Shown: one piece after another, positions 35,620 through 43,927 of the stretch
How the letters are laid out: each line of letters begins with the position of its first letter
Numbering within the stretch: position 1 is the first letter of the stretch
Assembly: GCA_016782885.1 (NCBI GenBank)
Contig: JADHXQ010000013.1
Span: 1-59,092 of the forward strand
Direction of reading: 5' to 3'
DNA length: 59,092 bases
Origin: Phycisphaerae bacterium
GTDB taxonomy: Bacteria; Planctomycetota; Phycisphaerae; SM23-33
Translations under genes and position numbers: made by a program
Notes under the pieces: generated by a model
Database searches by the model: none
The model's input: only the letters and a program-made list of their open reading frames with translations
What the model was told of the DNA's origin: nothing

Positions 35620-37536
35620 TCAGCTGCCTTTTGTAAGTGTTTTTACCGCCGGTGTCAGGGCGAAGCGGATGAACATCGCGCCGTCGCCTTTCTTCTTGCC
35701 GACCGCCTTCAGGACCCGCTGCATCGCAGGCAACACGCCGCGGGCCTTTTCGCCGAGCATCTGCAACGCCCTGGCCGCTCGGACGGCCGCTCGCGCGTTG
35801 GCGCCTTCGAGTTCTGTCGACAGAAGCGTCAGGGCCTTCTTGTCGCCTGTAAGGTCCGCCATCGCCCAAGCCGCTTCGATGCGAACCGCCGGCGCCGAAT
35901 CGTCCATGGCGCCGAGGATCGCTTTGGAGCCCGCGGCTCGAAGACCCACTGCCGCCCAGTATCGCACCGCAGAGTCGGCATCCTTGAGCAGCTTGATCTG
36001 CTTGTCTATTGCTTCGCCTCCGGCGCCGACGAGTTCGGCTGCGTCTATTATCCGCTCGATCGGCGGAGCGTGATCGCTTCTGGCCAGGCCGTATGCTGTT
36101 GTATTTTTTATCCGTCCGGCCAGGTCGCATTCGGGTATGAAGCCCATGTCCCTGGCTTCCAGCATCCACGCACGCAGGAGTTTTCGCATCTTCTTGACGC
36201 GATCGGCCTGGGCGGGTGCGGCTGCCAGGTTGTTTATCTGGTGGGGATCGTTGGCGGTGTCGTAGAGTTCTTCGCGCGCCCGGATTGGCCCGGCGTAGTG
36301 TTTCTGTGCGGTTGTGGTGAGTTTGCCCGCGGCCGCCAGGGCGGCGATATCGTTGCGGATTTCGCCCATGTCAGAGTAGAAGCTCGGTTGGTTGTACGAC
36401 AGGTGGGGCATGTAGTTACGCACGTAAAGCCAATTGCTGTCTCGCACGCATCTGGCCAGATCGTACGCTTCGTCAACGCGGTCCCTGGCTGCGTATATGT
36501 GCGTTTGCGGTTTGGCGGACTTCTTACCGAGGAAAACCTGCCCCTGCATGTACTTGGGCGGTTCGATGCCCAGAAGGCTCAGCAGCGTCGGCGGGAAGTC
36601 GACGAAGCTCAGCATTCGGTCGATCGTTTCGCCCGGTTTTGCCGGCGTCAGATGCTGATACTTTTTGGGGAAGCGGATCAGCAGCGGAACGCGGAGTCCC
36701 GAATCGAGGATCAGGCGTTTGTGTCGCGGGAGGCCCGCCCCGTGATCGGAGTAGAAGAATACGATCGTATCGTCAGCCAACCCGTCGTCTTCAAGCTGCT
36801 TGAGGATGGCGCCGGTGTTCTTGTCCATCACCGAGATGCAGTCGTAGTACCTCGCGACGGTGCGGCGCGTGATCGGCGTGCCGGGATAGTAGGGGGGCAG
36901 GGGGGCTTTTTTCGGGTCGTGCCGCTCGGAGTCGGTGAGTTTGCTCTGAACTTGCCTGGTGAACTGGGCGTAGGACATTACCATCGATCGCGACTGGTGG
37001 GTGGTCATGTCGTTGAAGATAGCGAAGAACGGTTGGCCCGTTTTTTTTCCTCGCCAGTGGGCCTTGGGGCTGCATTCGTTCCAGCAGGCCTTTATGAGCT
37101 TCGACGCGTTCGATGTATTATAGTCGGTTTTTACGTTGTTGGTGCAGTAGTAGCCCGCGTTGCGCAGATACGACGCGGTTCCCTTGAACTCGGGCGGGAT
37201 CGGGAACTGCGATCGCAGATTGGACGTGCCCATCGACGTGGCGATAACACCGGTTACCAGGCACGATCGCACCGGCGAGCAGACCGGCGCGGTGGCGAAC
37301 ACGTTGGTGTATCGCACCGACTCGGACGCCAGTCGGTCGATATTCGGCGTGGTGGCGTACTTGTCGCCATAGCATCCGAGATTGCAGCTCATGTCCTCGA
37401 CGGTGATCCAGAGCATGTTAGGGCGTTTGAGCGGTTTAGCTCCCGCCGCGGATCGCGCCGCGAGAAGAGCGACCGCTGATGCTCCGGTTACTCGAAGGAA
37501 ATCGCGGCGACGATATTGGGGTGTCTTGCAGTTCAT
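35620..37536 (-). CDS. Sulfatase fused to C-terminal HEAT repeats
   Basis: 638 residues from the ATG at 37536; a GTG at 37554 is also in frame. YRRRDFLRVTGASAVALLAA is a Tat-type signal. WITVEDMSCNLGCYGD has Glu-Asp in place of the usual Asp-Asp. Cys86 lies in CSPVR, the formylglycine motif. FFYSDHGAGLPRHK is the later metal-site motif. After about residue 510 a helical repeat region begins: IDKQIKLLKDADSAVRYWAAVG, DDSAPAVRIEAAWAMADLTGD, GANARAAVRAARALQMLGEKA. These are HEAT/PBS-lyase repeats, an uncommon partner that may bind another protein. It is in an operon with DUF6807 (upstream) and Gfo/Idh (downstream). The substrate is unknown. Confidence 0.9.
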   Translation of the reverse strand: MNCKTPQYRRRDFLRVTGASAVALLAARSAAGAKPLKRPNMLWITVEDMSCNLGCYGDKYATTPNIDRLASESVRYTNVFATAPVCSPVRSCLVTGVIATSMGTSNLRSQFPIPPEFKGTASYLRNAGYYCTNNVKTDYNTSNASKLIKACWNECSPKAHWRGKKTGQPFFAIFNDMTTHQSRSMVMSYAQFTRQVQSKLTDSERHDPKKAPLPPYYPGTPITRRTVARYYDCISVMDKNTGAILKQLEDDGLADDTIVFFYSDHGAGLPRHKRLILDSGLRVPLLIRFPKKYQHLTPAKPGETIDRMLSFVDFPPTLLSLLGIEPPKYMQGQVFLGKKSAKPQTHIYAARDRVDEAYDLARCVRDSNWLYVRNYMPHLSYNQPSFYSDMGEIRNDIAALAAAGKLTTTAQKHYAGPIRAREELYDTANDPHQINNLAAAPAQADRVKKMRKLLRAWMLEARDMGFIPECDLAGRIKNTTAYGLARSDHAPPIERIIDAAELVGAGGEAIDKQIKLLKDADSAVRYWAAVGLRAAGSKAILGAMDDSAPAVRIEAAWAMADLTGDKKALTLLSTELEGANARAAVRAARALQMLGEKARGVLPAMQRVLKAVGKKKGDGAMFIRFALTPAVKTLTKGS

Positions 37537-37595
37537 ACCCGTGACTATATCCACCGCTGACGCATTCCGTCAACGCCCCGTCAGCGCCTTCCCCC

Positions 37596-37705
37596 CAAAG
37601 CCCGCAGCATCTTGCCGCGGGTGCTTCCGTCGGAATTTCAGAGGTGCAAAGCCCGCAGGCGTTTGTTTGCAGACGGTCATACACAGCATTCTTCTGCGGG
37701 CTTTG
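37596..37705. repeat. Three copies of a 12-bp element, two direct and one inverted
   Basis: CAAAGCCCGCAG occurs at 37596-37607 and 37647-37658, and its reverse complement CTGCGGGCTTTG at 37694-37705. In the leftward transcript from the DUF6807 gene, the inverted copy can pair with either direct copy, giving two exclusive hairpins before the sulfatase gene. It may be an attenuator or a partial terminator inside the operon. Confidence 0.55.
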
Positions 37706-37723
37706 TGACTGGTGTGACTTCGG

Positions 37724-38941
37724 TTATTCCTTGAATACTTCCGCTTTCGGCGGTGTTACGAACGCCGTGTAGCGCTGCTCCATTTCTTTGCGGTCGGGCA
37801 TGTCGCCTTTGGCTACGTAGAAACGGTATCGCAGTTCGAGCGTTTCGCCTTTGGCGATCTGCTTTTTGAAGTACGCGCCGAATCGCCCGTAGTCGCGGTA
37901 AGCTGAATACGTGTTGCCCTTGGGTATCGACGGGTGTGCAAGATATTGAACGTGATACTGCTTGTCGTTCAGTTTATATGTCAGCGCCGCCCAGGGCAGG
38001 TCCTTGTCCTTCTTGAGATTCAGCCCGTCTTTGTGGAACATGTACTTCGCTGACTTGTTTTTCGATACGTCGTCGTGCGGGCGGTACTGGCAGCCCGCGT
38101 GTTCCGGGTCGCCGTCGAGCACCACGTCGCCGGCGGCGGCGGTGAGTTTGGTGTGGAAGTCAAGCAGCAGGATCGCCGAGTCGCCCTGGTTGTATACGGT
38201 GATCTCGCGCTGCTCGGAGATAATCGGCTTGTCTTCGCCTTCGTTCCAGTTGATCAGGGCGGTGTATTTCGCCAGGACGGGCCCTGCCGCCTGCCCCGCG
38301 AATTTCTGGTGGGTTTGCGTGACGTTCTTCATGTGCCACGTGTCGTACCTCTTACCGTTGGCGCTGGTCCTGGAGAATCCGATGAAGATGCCGCGGTGGT
38401 GAGTGAACTTTCCGCCGGGGCCCTTGGTCAGGAACTTCTCGCCCGCCTCGTCGAATACGTGGTTGTAGACCTTGTACGTATTGTGCTTCGTCTTGTCGTC
38501 AGAGGTGTCCCGCTCGCACATGTATCGCGTGACCGGTTTGGAGTTCAGGAGCACGTCAAAGTGCTTGCCCGGCGTATCGCGGAACGAGAAGGTCTCTTTG
38601 AGTTTCGCCTTTCCGGCGGTCAGGGTCGCCGTCCAGAGGCTCGTCTTGTCGGCCTTGGCCGATGGGATGATCCACCATAATTCCTTTCCGCCTTCGCCGT
38701 CAACGATCTGGCCCGGTACTGCCTTTCCGCCGCCCTCGGTGAGCTTCACTATGATGTTCCGCGGATCAGCTTTCGCCAGGTCGCCGGCGAGCTTGACTGG
38801 CGTATGGACGGGGACGTATACCCCGTCGGCCTGGGGTGTGACCTTGAGATTGATATCCGCCGCGGCAAGCGGGGCGCACAACATCGCGGTCAGCAATAAT
38901 GAAAGGACGAGGGCAAGGACAAAAGATTTCTTCGATACCAT
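37724..38941 (-). CDS. Secreted DUF6807 (PmoA-like) family protein
   Basis: 405 residues from the ATG at 38941 (GGAG ten bases upstream). MVSKKSFVLALVLSLLLTAML is a signal peptide. The first 120 residues are a beta domain. The family core follows: GKHFDVLLNSKPVTRYMCE, TYKVYNHVFDEAG, LTKGPGGKFTHHRGIFIGFS, YDTWHMKNVTQTHQ. The paired His (HHRG) and later DPEHAGCQYRPHDD look like a metal or catalytic site. Databases name this family after methane oxygenase PmoA, but it has no link to methane oxidation; function is unknown and it often lies beside Gfo/Idh oxidoreductases and sulfatases, as here. It is first gene of the leftward operon. Confidence 0.82.
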   Translation of the reverse strand: MVSKKSFVLALVLSLLLTAMLCAPLAAADINLKVTPQADGVYVPVHTPVKLAGDLAKADPRNIIVKLTEGGGKAVPGQIVDGEGGKELWWIIPSAKADKTSLWTATLTAGKAKLKETFSFRDTPGKHFDVLLNSKPVTRYMCERDTSDDKTKHNTYKVYNHVFDEAGEKFLTKGPGGKFTHHRGIFIGFSRTSANGKRYDTWHMKNVTQTHQKFAGQAAGPVLAKYTALINWNEGEDKPIISEQREITVYNQGDSAILLLDFHTKLTAAAGDVVLDGDPEHAGCQYRPHDDVSKNKSAKYMFHKDGLNLKKDKDLPWAALTYKLNDKQYHVQYLAHPSIPKGNTYSAYRDYGRFGAYFKKQIAKGETLELRYRFYVAKGDMPDRKEMEQRYTAFVTPPKAEVFKE

Positions 38942-39354
38942 GATTCGGAGTCTCCATTCGTGTTGTTGTGCCTGATTGTGTGAGGAACTAATCAGCAACC
39001 GTATCCCACTGGCAACGTTGAGTCAAGGCCAGACCGCGGACTTTTACGTGTCGGGGTTGTTGCAAGGCATGCGGGCGGCTGGAGAATTACCTCCCGTCGG
39101 GCGTGTGCTCGTGCCGATAAGCATACAGGTTTGCCGGAATCTTGTATCCAGCGCCTCTTATATTCGAATTATTCGCCATGCTCTGGTCGGGAGCGTTCCC
39201 GCGTGCCTCAAAGAATCTTCGATTTCTATTTCTATTTGATTAAAGGCTTCGTACAATGCCTCGGCTCGACAACCGGGTCGGGCACGCCCCGGAAAGCGGA
39301 GGGTTACCCCGGACGACGCGCCATGAAGATGGCTGTCGCGGAGAATTGCATTAA
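38942..39354. other. Divergent intergenic region, DUF6807 operon versus radical SAM gene
   Basis: 413 bases without a credible gene. A leftward promoter candidate lies at 38998-39026. I find no well-spaced rightward promoter for the radical SAM gene. Confidence 0.5.
38998..39026 (-). promoter_or_regulatory. Candidate promoter for DUF6807-sulfatase-oxidoreductase operon
   Basis: On the reverse strand: TTGACT (39026-39021), 17-base spacer, TACGGT (39003-38998), about 55 bases before the DUF6807 start. Confidence 0.45.
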
Positions 39355-41160
39355 ATGATACGCCATGCTGACGGAAATAAGTCCGCCCAAAACGCGCAAA
39401 GCAGCGCTTCGCCTGTTCATCCCCTTGCCTCGAAGGCGAGAGTCCTGCTGACAAGTGTATTCGGTCCGTACGCGCAGGATGACGAATACAGCCGCGCGAT
39501 CAACCCGATGGAGCTGTACCACAACCAGGTTACTCGCGAGCAGGGTCCCTTCTCGCTGCGGATGTTTCATCGCAGTTGGGGGATAATGCTCATCCAGGCC
39601 AATATCCAGGCGCCATGCACGCTGCTCGATTTTCCCGTATACGATCGTTTCGTCAGCGAAATACGCGACAACGAATACGATATTATCGGTATCACGGGCA
39701 TCACGCCGAACGTCGCCAAGGTCCGCAAGATGTGCGAGTTGGTGCGCGAGCATCGCCCCGAGGCCACTATCGTCGTCGGCGGGCACATCGCCAACATGCC
39801 CAACCTCGGCGATCTGATCGATGCGGACATCATCGTCAAGGGCGAGGGTGTTCGCTGGTTCAGAAACTATCTTGGCGAGGATCCGGAACAGCCGATCCGC
39901 CATCCGCTGATCACCTCGGGCTTCGGCACGCGGAATGTCGGCGTGCGCGTCAAGGAGGTTCGCGGCGACGTGGCCGCCACGCTGATCCCGTCTGTGGGCT
40001 GTCCGATCGGGTGCAACTTCTGCTCGACGTCGGCGATGTTCGGCGGAAAGGGCAAGTTCGTCAACTTTTACGAGACCGGCGACGAGCTGTTCGACGTGAT
40101 GTGCCAGCTTGAAGAGGCCTTGGGCGTGCGTTCGTTCTTCGTGATGGACGAGAACTTCCTGCTCCATCGCAAGCGGGCGCTGCGCCTGCTGGAGTTGATG
40201 GAGGCCGGCGACAAGTCGTGGGCGTTGTTTGTGTTCAGTTCGGCCAATGCGCTTCGCACGTACACCATTGAGCAGCTTGTGGGCCTGGGCATATCGTGGA
40301 TATGGATGGGCCTCGAGGGCGAAGACAGCAAGTACACCAAGCTTCACGAAATGGACGCGTACGAGTTGGTCAGCGACCTTCAATCGCATGGTATTCGCAT
40401 CCTCGGTTCGTCGATAATCGGGATGGAGGAGCACACTCCCGAGAACATGGACGCGGCTATCGACTATGCCGTTCAGTACAATACGGACTTTCACCAGTTC
40501 ATGCTTTACACGCCGATTCCGGGTACACCGCTGCATGCCGAACTCTCCGCCGCCGGGCGGATGAAGGATCCCAGCGAGTACGACAACATCGATATTCACG
40601 GGCAGTACATATTCAACTACCACCATTCGAGCATTCCCGCTGGCGATGAGACCGAATTCATCCGCCGCGCGTTCGTGCGGGATTTCGAAGTCAATGGGCC
40701 CAGCGTCGCACGGATAGTGCGGACCACACTGGCTGGTTGGAAACGATACAAGAATCATCCCGACGCCCGCATCAGACGCCGTTACGCATGGGAGTCCAGG
40801 GACCAGTCGACGATGTACTCGGCGCTGATTGGCGCGGCGAAACGCTATTATCGCAAGAATCCCGAGATGCGCGCGAAGATGGGCGCCATCCTCGACGATC
40901 TCCACGCCGAATACGGATTCATTTCCCGCTTTTACAGTGCGTTTGGCGGATTGTGGCTCATGCGAAAAATCCGCAAGGAAGCCAAACGCGTAGCCGCCGG
41001 ATGGACGTGGGAGCCCCAGACGTGGTACGAGAAGAATCTGCCCGCCAAGGCCTTTGACGGGACCGACGTGGATCTTGCCCGCAGCGTCCGCGCCAGCGTT
41101 TCGGTTGGGACATCAACCGATCAAGTCGATCTGCCAGAAGAAGAGGCCATGGTCGGCTAG
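39355..41160 (+). CDS. B12-binding-domain radical SAM protein
   Basis: 601 residues. The N-terminal 190 residues form a cobalamin-binding Rossmann-type domain (DIIGITGITPNVAKVRKMCE, ATIVVGGHIANMP, DIIVKGEGVRWF). The radical SAM cluster is GCPIGCNFC with Cys216, Cys220 and Cys223, followed by FFVMDENFLLHRKRALRLLE and the Gly-rich GIRILGSSIIGMEEHTPENM. The C-terminal 170 residues are helical and basic with no domain I recognise. Class B radical SAM enzymes often methylate unactivated carbons or modify lipids or cofactors. The signature differs from anSME sulfatase maturases, so it is not evidence for sulfatase activation. The ribosome-binding site is weak. It stands alone between divergent and same-strand genes. 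Confidence 0.88.
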   Translation: MIRHADGNKSAQNAQSSASPVHPLASKARVLLTSVFGPYAQDDEYSRAINPMELYHNQVTREQGPFSLRMFHRSWGIMLIQANIQAPCTLLDFPVYDRFVSEIRDNEYDIIGITGITPNVAKVRKMCELVREHRPEATIVVGGHIANMPNLGDLIDADIIVKGEGVRWFRNYLGEDPEQPIRHPLITSGFGTRNVGVRVKEVRGDVAATLIPSVGCPIGCNFCSTSAMFGGKGKFVNFYETGDELFDVMCQLEEALGVRSFFVMDENFLLHRKRALRLLELMEAGDKSWALFVFSSANALRTYTIEQLVGLGISWIWMGLEGEDSKYTKLHEMDAYELVSDLQSHGIRILGSSIIGMEEHTPENMDAAIDYAVQYNTDFHQFMLYTPIPGTPLHAELSAAGRMKDPSEYDNIDIHGQYIFNYHHSSIPAGDETEFIRRAFVRDFEVNGPSVARIVRTTLAGWKRYKNHPDARIRRRYAWESRDQSTMYSALIGAAKRYYRKNPEMRAKMGAILDDLHAEYGFISRFYSAFGGLWLMRKIRKEAKRVAAGWTWEPQTWYEKNLPAKAFDGTDVDLARSVRASVSVGTSTDQVDLPEEEAMVG

Positions 41161-41242
41161 CGGTCGATCCGGTGCTTTGAGATTGCATTCAAACATGCCG
41201 CCATCCGCGCAGCGGCGGTGTCTTGTGGTTCACACCGCGGCA

Positions 41243-41269
41243 GGCAAAGTGATTTGCCTCGGCGGCAAA
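41243..41269. repeat. Alternating hairpin GGCAAA / TTTGCC / GGCAAA
   Basis: GGCAAA (41243-41248), TTTGCC (41253-41258) and GGCAAA (41264-41269) allow two exclusive 6-bp hairpins. It follows the radical SAM stop by about 80 bases and could end that transcript; no T-run is present. Confidence 0.35.
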
Positions 41270-41307
41270 TAAAACGCATCATATCTCGATAGTCTCGACT
41301 TTGCACC

Positions 41308-41336
41308 TTGACGAAATCGCCAATGCGCGGTAGTAT
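41308..41336 (+). promoter_or_regulatory. Sigma70-type promoter for PEP-CTERM subtilase
   Basis: TTGACG (41308-41313), exact 17-base spacer, TAGTAT (41331-41336). It faces the subtilase gene. Confidence 0.5.
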
Positions 41337-41554
41337 GTACATGTTGTATTGGCTGGAGGAATAGACGTAAGAGTTTGTTGAATCGGCCTTGGGGCCGTTG
41401 GTAGTCAGAGAGGGACTGCTCATCTCTTGAAGTACTGCTCCGTCGTGTCACTCGCGGTGTGCGTGCGTACCGTGAATGTGAAAAAGTGAGTTTGGCGGTA
41501 TGGTCCGTTAATGAGCCAGGGACATGATCCGCCGCAGAGCAGGGAGATGGAGCG

Positions 41555-42793
41555 ATGAGACGAACGAGAGGGTTTGTGCGGTATCCGATGGTTGCTTTTT
41601 TGCTGTTCACGATGACCGTGACAGCTTCGGGCGGTCCGCTTGATGATATCACCACCATGAATGATGGTGTTTTCATTCCGCAAGACACCTTCACATTCGT
41701 ACTGGATACCCCGGTGAATCTTCTTAACGACAGCTTGCGGTCTCTGATACGTGCGGATCAGGCTTCAACCCGGTTTCCAACGATTACCGGTGCTGGCTAC
41801 GCCGTAGCCATAGTTGACACGGGCGTGGACGCCGCGCACCCGGCATTGGCGGGACGCGTGGTGGCGGGATACAACGCCACAGGTATCGGATCCACAACCA
41901 ATTACGACGACGATTATGGACATGGAACACACGTCGCGGGAATAGCCGCCAGCAACGACGCGACCTATACGGGCCTCGTCCCCCAGGCGGATATTGTCGC
42001 GGTGAAGGTGCTTGATTCATCGGGCAGCGGAACGTGGGAGGGTATTGAGGCAGGTCTGCAGTGGGTGATCGACAACCGCGTGACGCACAATATCGTCGCG
42101 GTGAACATGTCTCTGGGCACCTCCAGTGTGTACAACACCGAAGTTACGTCCCTGATCAGCGACGAACTGGCGGCGCTCAAAAATGCCGGTGTCTTCATCG
42201 CCGTCTCTTCCGGGAACGAATGGTACGCCAACATGCCGGACCATGGCGTGGCGTATCCGGCGGCTGATCCGTCAACAGTCGCCGTGGGCAGTGTCTGGAG
42301 CGACAGCTTCGGCGGGGTACTCTGGGGGAGCGGCGCGATAGATCGTGTCACCGAGGTCGACCGCATCGTCAGCCACACGAACCGCAGCTTCGCGATGCTC
42401 GACATCCTCGCGCCAGGGGCCCTTATCACCAGCGCCAACAATGACTGGGAAACGGGCGATGATTTTGTCTCCATGGGCGGTACGTCGATGGCCGCTCCTG
42501 CCGTTAGCGGGATGGCTGTTCTGATCCGCCAGGCCATAGAAGAAAACTGGCCCGTCGCGGACTGGCCCACCGGTTCAGGTTGGCAGGACACAATCCTTCA
42601 AATCATGCAGGACTACGGTGAGATGATAATGGACGGTGACGACGAGGACGATAATGTCATCAACCTCTGCGTCGGCTTCTCACGTATCGATGCACTGGGT
42701 GCTCTGACATACACGACACCGGAACCGGCGACGCTGATCCTTCTGACCACAGGCGCCCTGGTGGCGATGCGCCGGAGACGACGTCTCCGGTGA
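41555..42793 (+). CDS. Subtilisin-like serine protease (S8) with PEP-CTERM sorting signal
   Basis: 412 residues. The N-terminal hydrophobic segment (about 10-27, VAFLLFTMTVTASGGP) is a signal peptide. The catalytic triad is complete: Asp88 in AIVDTGVDAAHP, His123 in YGHGTHVAGIAASND, and Ser311 in GGTSMAAPAVSGMA; the oxyanion Asn lies in SSGNEWYANMPDHG. There is little room for a pro-domain (about 50 residues). The C-terminus is TPEPATLILLTTGALVAMRRR plus further basic residues, a PEP-CTERM signal for exosortase sorting and later release or anchoring. It converges with a PEP-CTERM Cys/His protein, so two putative proteases with the same sorting signal are adjacent. GGGAG precedes the ATG. Confidence 0.92.
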   Translation: MRRTRGFVRYPMVAFLLFTMTVTASGGPLDDITTMNDGVFIPQDTFTFVLDTPVNLLNDSLRSLIRADQASTRFPTITGAGYAVAIVDTGVDAAHPALAGRVVAGYNATGIGSTTNYDDDYGHGTHVAGIAASNDATYTGLVPQADIVAVKVLDSSGSGTWEGIEAGLQWVIDNRVTHNIVAVNMSLGTSSVYNTEVTSLISDELAALKNAGVFIAVSSGNEWYANMPDHGVAYPAADPSTVAVGSVWSDSFGGVLWGSGAIDRVTEVDRIVSHTNRSFAMLDILAPGALITSANNDWETGDDFVSMGGTSMAAPAVSGMAVLIRQAIEENWPVADWPTGSGWQDTILQIMQDYGEMIMDGDDEDDNVINLCVGFSRIDALGALTYTTPEPATLILLTTGALVAMRRRRRLR

Positions 42794-42903
42794 TGTTTTC
42801 CGGCATCAGAAGATAGCTTGACAGGGGGCTCGCTGCTGCTCCCCGCGGCCATTGGCCTGACGGAGCCTTTTCACCGGACGCTTAAGGAAATTATGCAGCA
42901 AGA

Positions 42904-42928
42904 CGGGCGGCCCGCTTCGAGCCGCCCG
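42904..42928. terminator. GC-rich hairpin between convergent PEP-CTERM genes
   Basis: CGGGCGGC (42904-42911) pairs with GCCGCCCG (42921-42928) across a nine-base loop. It is followed by a short T-rich stretch (CTTTAGTTCTTC) on the forward strand. It probably ends the subtilase transcript and may serve both directions. Confidence 0.55.
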
Positions 42929-42955
42929 CTTTAGTTCTTCAACTATTGAACTGGA

Positions 42956-43927
42956 TTACCGCTTGCGCCGCTTAATCAACGCCATACCGCCGACGGCTAA
43001 CAGCACGAGTGTCGTCGGCTCCGGGGTGATAGCGCAGATATAACCTACATCGCCCACGGGATAAATGGCGATGTTTCCATCGTAGAAGTCGTTGTAGTAG
43101 CCGTAGAATATGTCGCCGGCGTTCGGTCCCGCCCCACTGCGCGTGGCGTCGTCGTAGGTGTTCAAGTCGCCCGGGCCCGACCAGTCCCCGTCCCGGTCGG
43201 AGTCCGTGCAGTCGAAGGTCATGCCTGCGGCAATGTCTTGAATCGTGAGGGCGTGTCCGCCTTCGTGCCATCCGCCGCTCCCGTCGTTATGCAACGGCCA
43301 CATGCCGATGCCCACTTCCCAGCCGGTATCGAGGTAGTTGTCCATCTCGGCCCTCGGGTCGAAGTTTTCCCAGAGGAACATCGTGTCGCTCCACTGCCAG
43401 GTCGTCGATCTCCAATGGACATTCATGGTGACCGAGTTGCCCGGGTTCTGGTTCATCCAATGCTGGATCACATACTCCTGCAATCCGCCTTCGTCCCAGG
43501 TCAGCGTTCCCCCGGGCGAAGGCACGCCGTTCAGGGCGTAGTTCATGTACAGCGCGTCGGCGTCGGCGACAACACCGAGCTGCTCCAGCATGTTGGCCCC
43601 GGATGCCAACCAACAGGACAGATCGTACCCACTCGTCGGGTTGCTCCAACCGGCCTGGGCATTCAAGGCGAACGGTTCGCCTGGGTTGTGGCTACCGTTA
43701 CTGTTCACGTCGTCGTACCAGTTTATCTTGGCAGCCAAGTTCAGTTTGTCCACGTCGGACGTGCCGAGCAGGATCGGCAGCGGCGTCGTTACCTGGATGA
43801 CCTGCACCTCATCAGGAGACAAAACCGCGATATCGTCCGCCCGGGCCTGCCCGCCCCCTGTCCACATCACCGCGATCAAGACGATTGCACCCACCATCTT
43901 CGCGAACATTTCCCGTTTCCACTCCAT
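42956..43927 (-). CDS. PEP-CTERM protein with papain-like Cys/His pair (putative protease)
   Basis: 323 residues from an ATG with GGAG seven bases upstream. The signal peptide is about 8-30 (MVGAIVLIAVMWTGGGQARA). A short leader DDIAVLSPDEVQVIQVTTPLP is followed by KINWYDDVNSNGS. The segment YDLSCWLASGANMLEQLG puts Cys105 at the start of a helix, and GWHEGGHALTIQDI supplies His225 about 120 residues later, with Asp231 or a later Asn/Asp as third member. Cys-helix then His-strand is the papain-like order, and the CWxAxxxNML pattern recalls IdeS-type (C66) and C39-type peptidases. The C-terminus is TPEPTTLVLLAVGGMALIKRR, a PEP-CTERM signal. Protease activity is inferred, not shown. A miniature paralogue lies upstream with a matching promoter. 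Confidence 0.75.
   Translation of the reverse strand: MEWKREMFAKMVGAIVLIAVMWTGGGQARADDIAVLSPDEVQVIQVTTPLPILLGTSDVDKLNLAAKINWYDDVNSNGSHNPGEPFALNAQAGWSNPTSGYDLSCWLASGANMLEQLGVVADADALYMNYALNGVPSPGGTLTWDEGGLQEYVIQHWMNQNPGNSVTMNVHWRSTTWQWSDTMFLWENFDPRAEMDNYLDTGWEVGIGMWPLHNDGSGGWHEGGHALTIQDIAAGMTFDCTDSDRDGDWSGPGDLNTYDDATRSGAGPNAGDIFYGYYNDFYDGNIAIYPVGDVGYICAITPEPTTLVLLAVGGMALIKRRKR

Larger units (their letters stand above)
41161..41554. other. Intergenic region before the PEP-CTERM subtilase
   Basis: 394 bases, no gene. It contains overlapping hairpins shortly after the radical SAM gene and a good promoter, leaving a 5' leader of about 210 bases for the subtilase. Confidence 0.5.

Noticed and set aside
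35597..36169. Upstream extension of the Gfo/Idh frame
   Set aside because: It overlaps the sulfatase HEAT region in another frame; the Tat signal and AGGAG site fix the start at 35596.
36070..37479. 469-residue forward ORF over the HEAT sulfatase
   Set aside because: Antisense to a sulfatase with an intact active-site motif; Val/Gly/Arg composition typical of shadows.
39236..39257. TTGATT and TACAAT as a promoter for the radical SAM gene
   Set aside because: The spacer is only 10 bases.
39304..40905. 533-residue reverse ORF over the radical SAM gene
   Set aside because: Antisense to an enzyme with an intact Cys cluster; no domain of its own.
39355..41160. Radical SAM protein as sulfatase maturase (anSME)
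   Set aside because: It has a B12-binding N-terminus and lacks the extra C-terminal Cys clusters (SPASM) expected of anSME.
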